18,169 bases of DNA, from the NCBI GenBank assembly GCA_025201845.1, contig MU604114.1, positions 5,332 to 23,500 on the forward strand, in the 5' to 3' direction. The position numbers were made by a program, and so were the translations under genes. Below, piece after piece: positions 10,306 to 18,169 of the stretch. The notes under the pieces are model-generated. The model was not told the origin of the DNA. It worked only from the letters and a program-made list of their open reading frames with translations, and searched no databases. How positions within the stretch are numbered: position 1 is the stretch's first letter; the number at the start of each line of letters is the position of its first letter. This DNA is from Martensiomyces pterosporus (Eukaryota > Kickxellomycota > Kickxellomycetes > Kickxellales > Kickxellaceae).

Positions 10306-13005
10306 ATGGGCCGCTCTACTGGTAAGCACCGATATCTGCCCGCACTTGTCTTCCACCCAAACGCTCGGGCAGGGTTGTCTGGCTGTCTGGCTGTCCGCCA
10401 GAAAATAGGCCCAATGGACCGCACAAAGCCCGCTCGCCCCTTGACTCATGTACGCTCAGCCCTGCAGTATTTGGTGTGTACCACCACACCGCCGTCTATC
10501 TTGGAAAACTCTAATAGGCCTTCGAGAAAAGCAAGGGCCCCCTTTAATAATACGCTCTCTAATACTGCCCCCCTTATACTCTTTCGTTCTGTATAGATAC
10601 CATGCTGGTCAGGGTCACCGTTGCTGCTGGCGGCACGGGCGTTGACGATTTCACGCTTACTCAGCAGCCTAATGTGTGGCAGGCAGCCACATCCAATGCA
10701 TTTCCGTCGCTGCGCTTGATCCCCAACCTTTCCACTACTCCTCAGATTGTCTTCAACGACCAAACATCCATCCCAGCTGGTCTGGGTCTTGTCGCTGCAT
10801 ACTCCACCACGCATACACTGTCAGTTAGGCTGCAGGTATCGCTGGGCGATGTGGATGAGGGGCATACAACAACGCATGTCGGCATTTCTGACGCGCCTGG
10901 TGGAGGCGATGAGATCAAGTGGTTTGAGCTGAAGGCGCTTGAAAAGACAGGCGATTTGTATACGCTTGTTTGGGCACCAGATGCCACGACAGCCGCCAAT
11001 GCGGAGGATGCAAGTGGCGGGCAGCATGTATCGCTGAGGCTGTTTGCTCGCATTTGCTCGTCCTCTTCCGCCGAGGATACTCCGGCGCTGCTGGGCGATT
11101 CTGGTAGTAGTAGTAGCAATAGCAGCAGCCATCCGTCTATTGGCCAGTTCGACCTGTTTGTTGCCCGCCCGCAATCAGCCGATACAGCACCCGCTACAGC
11201 TGCGCACGATGAAATCGAAGGCGACGGGGCTGTGGCACCTCCCGCGAAGCTAGCTACGCCTGATGGAGTGCACAGCAGCCACCACATGTTCTACGAGATG
11301 ATCAGGTACAGAGAACAGCGCACAGCACAGCCCAAGACACCGGCTGACAGCACACAGCATCTGAGCAGCAGCACCGCCGGGGACAGCCGCTCGCCTCAAT
11401 CTACCCACCCGCTGTTTGGCAAGTGGGTGCCCGAGGACAGCCCCGCGTTCCGCTCGGCCATCCACAGCATGGAGGAGCAGGCACTCTCCAACCGCTCGCG
11501 CTACAAAGACCTGGCCCGCCACTCGACCAGCCTGCGCGAGGCGTACCAGCAGTTCATGAGGCAGCTCCGCGATGCCACCGGCGCTCTGGAGTCGCTGCCT
11601 GTGTTCCAGCCGCTCCTCAGCTGCTTGATCGAGCCGCTCAAGCACGACATCAACCAGATGCTCAACACCATGTGCACAAACTGGGACCAGGTTGTGATCA
11701 CTAACGCGAGGCGGCTGTATGACTCGTCGTTCAAGCACCTGGATGCCAAAAAGTCCGAATTCGAAGAGGCATCGAACCACTACTATGACGAGCTGGGCAA
11801 GTACTTGAAGGCCAAGACATCGGACGAGGATAAGCGCCGGGACTTGCAGTTTGCCAAACGCCGGGCGGCCTTTGACGTGGCGCGGTGGTCGTACTTTGTT
11901 GACCTGTGGACTGCCAGCGGCGGGTGGAGCGAGCTCGAGCTTTTTGTCGCCGTGCTGAAGTGGGCCAAGTCGGCCATGAAAGCACATGCTGCGTCAAAGC
12001 TGCCTGCTGTTGGGGACAGTGATGTGGCGTGGTATTTGGCGAGTATACCGGCTATCTACGAGGAAATAAGAGCACAAAAGATCGAGGCGAGCCAGTTCCA
12101 GACATCTATTGAAAACCACAGGTACTCGTCGTCGTCTTACTCGCCCTCGCCGGCTCCCTCGGAGTACAACACCGCGACTTCTGAAGAACCAGCAGAGCTG
12201 TCGGGGTTTGCCCGCGTTTCCCATGATGCTGCATCCCCCGCAGTGGCCTCTAAGGACCGCAGGCGCCTTAATATGCTGAGACTCTCGGCTGTGCAGTCAC
12301 CAGATAACCCCAACCAGCTCCTCTCTGCGATGCCACCAGTGCCACCGATTGACCTCGAGCACCTCAGCGATGCGATAGCCGGGCAGTCCCGCAAATCAGC
12401 AGACAGGAAACGCGATGCCGACCACCATGCTGCTCCTAACGATGCTCCGCAGGCAGGAGTGATGCGAAGGCCTCTGGCATCGGGCTCTAACGACGGTACT
12501 CGCGAGGGGTTCCTCTTTGCCCGCGTAAGCAACAAGAGCGTGACCACTACAAAGGGCATGATGGCAACGAGCACTAGCGTCTGGCGCAGGTACTGGTGCG
12601 TAGCCAAGGATGGAAAATTCCAAAAGTTCGCGCATTGGAAGTCGCTGGGTATCCCCGAACCAAAGGGCGAGCCCATAGAGCTCAATACCGCTACGGTGCG
12701 CGAATTGAGCCCGGATTCCAAGCAGGCTAGCAAGAGGCGGTTCTGCTTTGAGGTGATCACGCCGCATTATTACGGCGTATTCCAGGCGACGAGCGACCAG
12801 GACTTGCATGTGTGGGTCGAGGTGCTCCGCCGCGCGATTGAGCTCAGCCTACTAAACACCAGCAGAAATAGTCGTGCTACTGGAGCAAACAGCGAGCCTG
12901 CGCATTCTGGAAACAGCGCTGATAAGCAGGCTGATGGCGCGGAAGCGGAGTGGGGGTCCCGTAGCTCTCGTGCTTCTGGTCCCGAGCCAGCCAAGACAGC
13001 CTTGT

Positions 13006-13036
<31 letters not shown>

Positions 13037-15734
13037 TGCTAAGGCAGCAGCCAGCGAGAGCTCTCCCAGCGAATCTTTCAGCGCTGCAGGTGCTACTAGC
13101 GATGCAAGTGGGTCGCTTGCACTGGGCTCCGCGCCACATAGCACGATGTACGGCGCACTCGCCGGACTAGCAAACTTTGACCCAGGCAGACGCCTGTCAC
13201 TCACCAGCTTGCTGCCGATGCTCCAGCAGGACGAGGCCAACGAGCACTGCGCCGACTGCGGGACGCAGATGCCTGAATGGTGCTCGCTGAACCTTGGGTG
13301 TCTCCTGTGCATCGAGTGCTCGGGCATCCACCGCAGCCTCGGCACGCACATCAGCAAGGTCCGGAGCCTTACGCTGGACGTGATATCATTCACGCCTGTC
13401 ACCATTTCGATGCTCCTATCTACCGGAAACGCACTCAACGCCGATGTATTTGAGCCGCTTGCTCGAAGGACTGGCAGCGGTGGTGGTGGGGTGCTGCTGC
13501 AGAAGCCCAGTGCCGATGGCTCGCGTGGTGAGAAGCAGCAGTACATCCATGCGAAATACGTCGCGCGCGAGTTTGTGGACCATGCATGGCAGCCTGGGGG
13601 CAAGCTGCTGGAGGCATTCAGGTCCTGGTCCAACGCTCAAAGGCATGGCCAAAATCCACAGACTTTTTGGGATGCAGAATCTGCCACCGCGCTGCTGTTT
13701 GCTGCCATCGAGGTGGGCGATCTTTCAGCCACTATGCGCTCGCTGGCTCTTGGCGCCGGTCTAAATGCTATGCGTCAAATCCCAACACACACGGATGATG
13801 TCAGTGTGGCTGCCACACCCCTGGCTGCCGCGCTGTTTGGCACTACTCGCTTGCTGAAAGCCCAGTCTCGAAGCGCAAGCACCAGCACAGATGGTGGGTC
13901 TGTGCAGACCGAGGCTGACGGGGTCCAGACACACTTGGAGATCGCAGAGCTTTTGATTCTCAATGGCGCCAACGTCAACCTGCGTGACAAGTCGCAGCGC
14001 ACACCGCTCCACATTGCCTGTGTCCTCAACAGCACATCGGCTATAAAGTACCTTGTTGATAAGGGCGCCGACCCACTGCTGGCTACAGAGACTGGCCAAA
14101 CGCCGCTTGACCTTTTGTCTAGCCAGCAGCACGCTGCGCGGTCAATCATCACCAGTGCCAGGCAAAGGGCCGAGCAGAGGAACATGCTTAGCCAGCCATC
14201 TCCAACGACTCCGACATCCGCCCTCAGTGGTAGCACCGGGGGCAGCGGCAGCCCTAATCGCCCTTTGCGCCGTGGCAACAGCTTTACGTCAAGCCGGGGA
14301 GGCAACACGAGCATCAGACTCTCGTCTGTGGGCGACAGGGTCTTGGAAACCGCATCGAGGCACGATCACTCTGTGTTCGCGGCAGCACGCAAGTTCACAC
14401 AGTCGCTGGCGCCATCGGGTGCTGTGATGGGTAGGGTGAGCGTGTCGACGGAGCGGCCAAGCTTGCTGGAGATCAACGGCAGCCCCAGGTCATCCTACGA
14501 GTCGTCTAATGCTGGCCAGCATCCCAGCGGGCAGCCGAGCCATGGATGGCTGGCGTCGCTCTCCGCGGCTAAGGCGAATAAGCGCGGAAGGCGCCTGACA
14601 AGCGGGATTCGCGAGTTTGGACACAAGCTGGCTGGCTCACAAAAAGGGCACCAAGAGAACAGCAGGTCTGCAGCTGAACATGCGCCGGCTATTCAAGCCC
14701 CTGCTCAGCCCGGCGAGCCTGGCAGGGCTGAGCCCGGTGCTGCCCCCGCCTTCGTTTCGGCGAAACCTAGCAGAGCACACTATGTGCCCCCGCTCAGCTC
14801 TCCGATTGCCGAGGAAGGGAGCGACGTGGCTGACGATGAGAGTCCACAGCAAGCAGCTTGTGCTGAAGAAACTGGTGGTGCAGATCGCAATAGATCTGAG
14901 CCAGCAGCAGCAGGCAGTGCGCTCTCCAGCAAGCCATCGAATGAGGCCGTTGCTGACCTTGAGCAAGCTCGGTTGGCGAGCATCCCCATTCCCCCAATCC
15001 CCACTGTTATGCCGCCGCCATTTGAGAGCCAGTATGGCAGGCTGACTCGATCAACGACTGTGTCTGGACCGCGCTCCCAGCACACCAGCAAGAGCCCCTC
15101 AATTTCTGCGCACAGCCACGCATCGTTATCCCGCAGTAGCAGCGTAAGGTCTAGCCGGCCCACACGCTCAGCCAGCCAGAAGAGTGTGAGGAAGATGTTT
15201 AGCAACGGCGACATCAGCATCGCGCACCTCAGTCAGTTGTCGGAAAAGCCCCAATCCCTGTATGCTTCCAGCGTCGCCGACTCGTATGTTGAGGTGCAAG
15301 GCAGCACTGGCCCAGGCAAGAAGAAGCATGTCCAAGCAGATGACAATGGCACCAACGACAGCAAGATCAGTCTTGCCGAGCGGCCGACGTCTGAGGGCAA
15401 GCCTATGAAGACGCAGGTGCTGAAGCGCCGTGCCAAGAATACGCTGGATGCGCAGGGTGCCGCGTCGTACAGCGCTGACGACATATCGGCGCATACGGCC
15501 CAAATGTCGCACCAATCTATACCGATCCCTGGCAAAAGAAATGGCAGTAGTGGCCATGAATCGCCCTCCAAGATCACCTCGTCTAGCTTCCCCAGGCAAT
15601 CCCAACATGTCCACAGCACTGGTGGCAGCAAGCGCCTGTTCCGCCTGATCCCAAAGCCATCTCGAATGGCATTCAACGGGATGTTTGGCCGTGGAGACAA
15701 GAAGAATGCTGCTGCTGGTTTGGAGGAGCACTGA
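10306..15734 (+). CDS. BAR-PH-ArfGAP-ankyrin GTPase-activating protein (ACAP/centaurin type), 1717 aa spliced
   Basis: It should activate GTP hydrolysis by Arf GTPases at curved membranes in vesicle traffic. Exons are 10306-10321 and 10597-15734. Spliced residue numbers: 1-200 a beta-rich region (perhaps C2-like, not identified); about 275-503 a helical BAR-type domain; about 639-754 a PH domain beginning REGFLFARVSNKS with the late Trp of VWVEVL; about 871-1024 the ArfGAP domain; about 1030-1185 ankyrin-type repeats (NGANVNLRDKSQRTPLHIAC); then a roughly 530-aa Ser-rich tail, probably disordered. The zinc finger is intact as C890-x2-C893-x16-C910-x2-C913, and the arginine finger is R918 in CSGIHRSLGTH, so catalysis should be possible. 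The domain order matches metazoan ACAP proteins and resembles fission-yeast Cnt5/Cnt6, which lack ankyrin repeats as far as I know. Length greatly exceeds the usual 700-1000 aa because of both extensions. Confidence 0.93.
10322..10596 (+). other. Intron after a 16-nt first coding exon of the ArfGAP gene (phase 1)
   Basis: The donor is ACTG|GTAAGC and the acceptor TTCTGTATAG|ATACC, with a branch-like CTCTAATAC about 40 nt upstream. Splicing makes MGRST-DTMLVRV in frame with the long exon. Without splicing the frame stops at 10594-10596. The alternative is that this is a 5' UTR intron and translation starts at the ATG at 10602, which has a good context (A at -3). Confidence 0.65.
13008..13034 (+). 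repeat. GCT polyalanine tract between PH and ArfGAP domains
   Basis: Eight GCT codons and one GCC encode Ala9 in the linker between the PH and ArfGAP domains. The run is a short coding microsatellite. Confidence 0.9.
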
Positions 15735-15874
15735 CAGGTTTGTGCGGGGGCGCGTGTCGAAGAATAGGCACACACGCTACTGCTGTTGGACCCAGATGCC
15801 GTGCCTATTTTTCTCCTGCTATACTGTTTTTTTTTTTCGTAGCCACCATGTTTTCTCATGAGATGTAGTAATGT
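15735..15874. promoter_or_regulatory. Compact intergenic spacer between ArfGAP and Frizzled-like genes
   Basis: Only 140 nt separate the ArfGAP stop from the first in-frame ATG of the next gene. The spacer holds a T-run at about 15826-15838 followed by CGTAG, which could be a 3'-end element for the upstream gene or a splice acceptor in the leader of the downstream gene. No TATA box is clear. Confidence 0.45.
15848..15868 (+). promoter_or_regulatory. Six-codon upstream ORF with strong start context
   Basis: GCCACCATG is a perfect Kozak-type context. The frame reads MFSHEM and stops at TAG, seven nt before the ATG at 15875. If it is in the mRNA leader it should capture scanning ribosomes and lower or condition translation of the membrane-protein gene. 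Presence in the transcript is inferred. Confidence 0.4.
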
Positions 15875-16806
15875 ATGTTTCAAAATACAGCCGTTTGCCA
15901 GAACAGCCCAGTTTGTGCCTTCACCTATCCACTCCACCAATTTCGCTGCTTGTGCTTTCCATTTTTGCTGCTCGCTAAAAGGATGCATTCAGAGCAAAGC
16001 GCTGCTGCGTGCGTCGACATCGCTCGGCTTTCATCGACATGCGCTAGCATGGGGCGCTACCTTAGCCAAGCGCAATACCAAGCACCGGATAGAATCGTTG
16101 GCTACATTGCCCGTGTTGTCAAGGACACGCTGCACCCCGCACAGGTTTCTGGGAACTGCCAGGCTGCCATCCGCAACCTGGCCTGCTCTGTGGTCTTCCC
16201 GGAGTGTGAGGACGCCGACAAAGTGGCTTCGCCCCACCTCCCTCACTACTCTGAATTGCTGTAAGTCCCTTCAGTTGCTTCGATACCGCCCTGTATTGTT
16301 CCATGCACCAGCTAAAATGCTGCTGTGTGTTCTGCTGTGTCTGTAGCAATGCGGTTGGCAGCGCTTGCAGCATGCCTGTTGAGTATCTCTCTGACAGACT
16401 ATTGACATCGCTGAAGCGGAGTATGCGGACGCAGACGCCAAAGCAGGCAACAGCATCATGGCCGTGGCCTTGGTCGTGGGCGACCTTGTCGGGCACGCAT
16501 CCGGGCGCATACCGCAATCAGCAGCTAATTCCGGCAGGCGGCCGCACAGTGCCTGACGGATCCAGGCTTGGCTCAGCTTGGTTATTGCCAGCGGTGGATA
16601 TAGCGATCTTCATCCTGTTCATATGTCTGGTGGTGTACCTTGGCTCGCACCTTGTGAACATGTGGAAGAGGGACATGGCCACCGCATATAGCGCACTTGC
16701 CAAAACCCCCACCACGCCACACCCGCTGTCTGTCAAGCACAGCACGACTGAATGCTCCGAAAAATCGGTTGCACTAGCGATCGGCATCGACGGAGACTCT
16801 GAGTGA
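15875..16806 (+). CDS. Frizzled-like cysteine-rich single-pass membrane protein, 281 aa spliced
   Basis: Exons are 15875-16260 and 16347-16806, ending in TGA. In the first exon C46, C56, C95, C104 and C111 stand out. NCQAAIRNLACSVVFPEC gives C-x8-C-x6-C, the spacing of the Frizzled/Mid1-type cysteine-rich domain, and C136 follows across the splice. Residues about 210-232 (PAVDIAIFILFICLVVYLGSHLV) form one membrane segment followed by MWKRD, so a roughly 45-residue cytoplasmic tail is likely. A surface receptor or channel-accessory role is inferred from the fold only. The start is uncertain. The ATG at 15875 gives only a weak hydrophobic stretch (CFPFLLLA, residues 27-34), and an ATG at 15983 would give 245 aa with no signal peptide, so an upstream exon may be missing. 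The linker at 16398-16556 also has a natural-looking second frame. Confidence 0.6.
16261..16346 (+). other. Intron of the Frizzled-like gene (phase 2)
   Basis: The donor is GCT|GTAAGT and the acceptor TGTGTCTGTAG|CAAT, 86 nt long. The join completes a leucine codon and continues as NAVGSAC, in frame with the membrane segment. Confidence 0.75.
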
Positions 16807-16937
16807 ATGCTAGCAAGCGAAATGTTTATAAGCTGCCCGTGTTCTAGGCATACACGCTCTCCCTTAGATTTGGCATCTGCCACAGCATGTCCCACACATG
16901 TTTAATACAAAAGCATCAGTAGTGAGCGAGAGACACC

Positions 16938-17588
16938 ATGCGCAGGGCAGTAAGGACAAGGCGATTGCTTGACCAGCGGGTGGTTCGACCACTAAGAAAT
17001 GCTAGGCGGGACTTTGCCAATCTCCCGCCACTGCCACCTAGGGTTAGAAAGACATACGGCAGGGCGCGCATCCCATTACAGACACTCGACTCAGCGCCAC
17101 CACCATCAGCGAGCAGCGGGAGTAAAGACAGCAGGCCTGCGGTGGAACAGACGTCTGATGCGGTGCCTATCCACCCAGCATCCCTGGCTGCAGATAGCCA
17201 TGGCAGTCTAGACACGTTTGTCTTGGACTTGCAGCCGAGTGAGTCCGACAGCGAAGACAATGGCGGCACTGGAGCTGCAGGGAGGCCACAGGCCAAGCAA
17301 GCAGCAGACAAAGTGGCAGCACCTGCGGATCGTGCTTCGCAGGAGCCCACAGGACACGTCTCCAAGCCCACCTCGCCACCCGGGGTTCGCTCCAGAAAGG
17401 CGGATGGCGTGCCGGAGGACGAGCTTGCGCTTCTTGTAGCAAAGCGGCCGCGTCGCAGGCCACCAAAGCGACCAGCTCCACAGGATTGTTCGCAGCAGGA
17501 ATTCGCCAGTTTTGACGAGCTTTGCGTTTTCTTGCCAGCAGCTCGCAGGAGCCGAGCCGCAGCGAAGAGCAACATGGTGCTCTTGTAG
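16938..17588 (+). CDS. Basic Arg/Ala/Pro-rich protein of unknown function, 216 aa
   Basis: A single open frame from ATG (good context, A at -3: ACACCATG) to TAG. It starts 131 nt after the Frizzled-like gene on the same strand. The N-terminus is strongly basic (MRRAVRTRRLLDQRVVRPLR) and carries RKTYGRAR at residues 37-44. The middle is Ser/Pro/Ala-rich with an acidic SESDSED patch. A second basic cluster, KRPRRRPPKRP, and a DELCVFLP segment lie near the C-terminus. The basic clusters suggest a nuclear or nucleic-acid-linked protein. A Lys-Thr-Tyr-Gly motif near the N-terminus is also seen in some fungal cohesin-release (WAPL/Rad61) proteins, but nothing else here supports that, so I leave it unassigned. 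No intron is evident. The antisense strand is also open across it, which weakens the call slightly. Confidence 0.55.
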   Translation: MRRAVRTRRLLDQRVVRPLRNARRDFANLPPLPPRVRKTYGRARIPLQTLDSAPPPSASSGSKDSRPAVEQTSDAVPIHPASLAADSHGSLDTFVLDLQPSESDSEDNGGTGAAGRPQAKQAADKVAAPADRASQEPTGHVSKPTSPPGVRSRKADGVPEDELALLVAKRPRRRPPKRPAPQDCSQQEFASFDELCVFLPAARRSRAAAKSNMVLL

Positions 17589-17881
17589 AGGCGCTCGTCA
17601 CCAACTGCCTGCCTGCGCGGCGTGGTGTGGTTCGTTTCGAGTTGTTTGCGTTGCTGCGTTTGTTTGCGCCGACCGCCGTGATACAAAATGATGTTGAAGG
17701 GGATGGCAAAAAGTCAAGCGTGTTAGCACTTTTCGTTTCGCCGCAGACAGAGCAGACAACAAGTGAAGTTCACTTTCACACTCACCTGGACATGTCCAGC
17801 ATCTTGTGCACCCCACTGCTTCTACATAGGAAGCAGTTGGTGCAGGTTGGAAACGACGATAATCGTTCCGGATAGTCGTTG
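17589..17881. other. Spacer downstream of two converging genes, rich in inverted repeats
   Basis: The spacer lies between the plus-strand 216-aa gene and the minus-strand nuclease fragment, which converge here. The left half shows nothing specific. The right half (17761-17866) holds a cluster of inverted repeats annotated separately. A plus-strand open frame crosses the region but has no domain and overlaps the 216-aa gene in another frame. Confidence 0.5.
17761..17866 (-). repeat. Cluster of four inverted repeats just downstream of the nuclease fragment
   Basis: Seen directly: AAGTGAA-G-TTCACTT (17761-17775); a perfect 14-bp palindrome CTGGACATGTCCAG (17786-17799); a stem with arms TGCACC-cc-ACTGCTTC and GAAGCAGT-t-GGTGCA around a 7-nt loop (17807-17844); and ACGAT-A-ATCGT (17856-17866). 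The 14-bp stem-loop is the strongest. All four lie within about 120 nt after the stop of the minus-strand nuclease-like gene. A structured 3' RNA or an element terminus is possible. Function is inferred. Confidence 0.55.
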
Positions 17882-18169
17882 TCAAGGCTGTGGATGCACA
17901 TGGCCTCTGCGCTGGCGCTTTGCTGCCTTCATGTCGGCAGCCATGAGTAGCCGCTTGAGTAGCGGCTGCTCGTCGTCGTCATTGGGGCCTGGACGCACGA
18001 ACCTTGCTGGCCTGAAGCCATGCTCGCGGAGGCCGCTGAGGATGTGCCTAAAGTTGAGCACGGCTGCCAAGTCTCGGTTCCACAGGCGCACACGATTCAG
18101 CGGTGCAGCAGAGCCATTTGCCATGGGCTCCATACAATTCTCGTTTTTACAACTAAGAAGGCCATGGCA
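17882..18169 (-). CDS. C-terminal fragment of a TnpB/Fanzor-like RuvC nuclease, cut by the window edge
   Basis: The frame is open from the right edge to TGA at 17884-17882 (95 codons seen). Although an ATG exists at 18133, the frame continues upstream as CHGLLSCKNENC, so the 83-aa version is not the true protein. HGLLSC-x4-C looks like the second half of a zinc finger. It is followed by RVRLWNRDLAAVLNFRHIL, which matches the NRDxxAAxxN pattern of the RuvC-III segment in TnpB-family and eukaryotic Fanzor nucleases. The catalytic Asp codon is at 18073-18071 and is intact. A basic tail (KAAKRQRRGHVHPQP) ends the protein. In the family such proteins are RNA-guided DNA endonucleases carried by transposons. 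Whether this copy is complete, active or a relic cannot be seen here. Another RuvC-like transposase lineage is the main alternative. Confidence 0.6.
   Translation of the reverse strand, partial: CHGLLSCKNENCMEPMANGSAAPLNRVRLWNRDLAAVLNFRHILSGLREHGFRPARFVRPGPNDDDEQPLLKRLLMAADMKAAKRQRRGHVHPQP

Noticed and set aside
11250..11987. Minus-strand 245-aa frame opposite the BAR domain
   Set aside because: It is antisense to a well-supported BAR-domain coding sequence and has no domain of its own.
16970..17000. GGTTCGACCAC resembling a tRNA B box
   Set aside because: No matching A box, acceptor stem or cloverleaf flanks it, and it lies inside the 216-aa coding frame.
16916..17686. Minus-strand 256-aa open frame antisense to the 216-aa gene
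   Set aside because: It mirrors the plus-strand gene, has a non-ATG opening and Ser/Ala/Leu-rich low-complexity content without a domain.
17522..17875. Plus-strand 117-aa frame after or overlapping the 216-aa gene
   Set aside because: It overlaps the gene out of frame, has no domain, and runs through the inverted-repeat cluster. No splice pair clearly joins it to the gene.

Overview
The window looks like nuclear DNA from a filamentous or early-diverging fungus. Its genes have short GT-AG introns with GTAAG-type donors. Proteins are very long and rich in Ser, Gln and Ala, with microsatellite-encoded homopolymers. Intergenic leaders are pyrimidine-rich, and one gene encodes a BAR-PH-ArfGAP-ankyrin protein. 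The coding style is reminiscent of Zoopagomycota or Mucoromycota (for example Kickxellomycotina), but that placement is inference. There is no bacterial operon structure, no recognisable rRNA or tRNA gene, and no CRISPR array.

Layout, left to right. (1) 341-5635, minus strand: an intronless ORF of 1764 aa, disordered with two coiled-coil segments and several Gln/His tracts, family not recognised. (2) 5636-7058: a 1.4-kb divergent intergenic region serving this gene and the next. (3) 7059-9458, plus strand: a three-exon gene (632 aa after splicing) with a charged central helix and basic, nuclear-looking motifs. (4) 9459-10305: 3' UTR, then promoter and leader. (5) 10306-15734, plus strand: the best-identified gene, a 1717-aa ArfGAP with an N-terminal beta-rich region, BAR, PH, ArfGAP zinc finger and ankyrin repeats. 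Its first coding exon appears to be only 16 nt. (6) 15875-16806, plus strand: a two-exon gene for a small Frizzled-like cysteine-rich, single-pass membrane protein, with a strong-context upstream ORF in its leader. (7) 16938-17588, plus strand: a 216-aa basic protein of unknown function. (8) 17882 to the right edge, minus strand: the C-terminal end of a TnpB/Fanzor-like RuvC nuclease. It has remnants of a zinc finger and the RuvC-III NRD motif, and is followed downstream by a dense cluster of inverted repeats.

The first five genes look like ordinary host genes with no clear joint pathway. The ArfGAP would act at membranes in vesicle traffic, and the Frizzled-like protein at the cell surface. 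The right edge is the accessory part: a probable mobile-element-derived RNA-guided-nuclease relative whose downstream structured DNA sits where a guide (omega) RNA would be expected.
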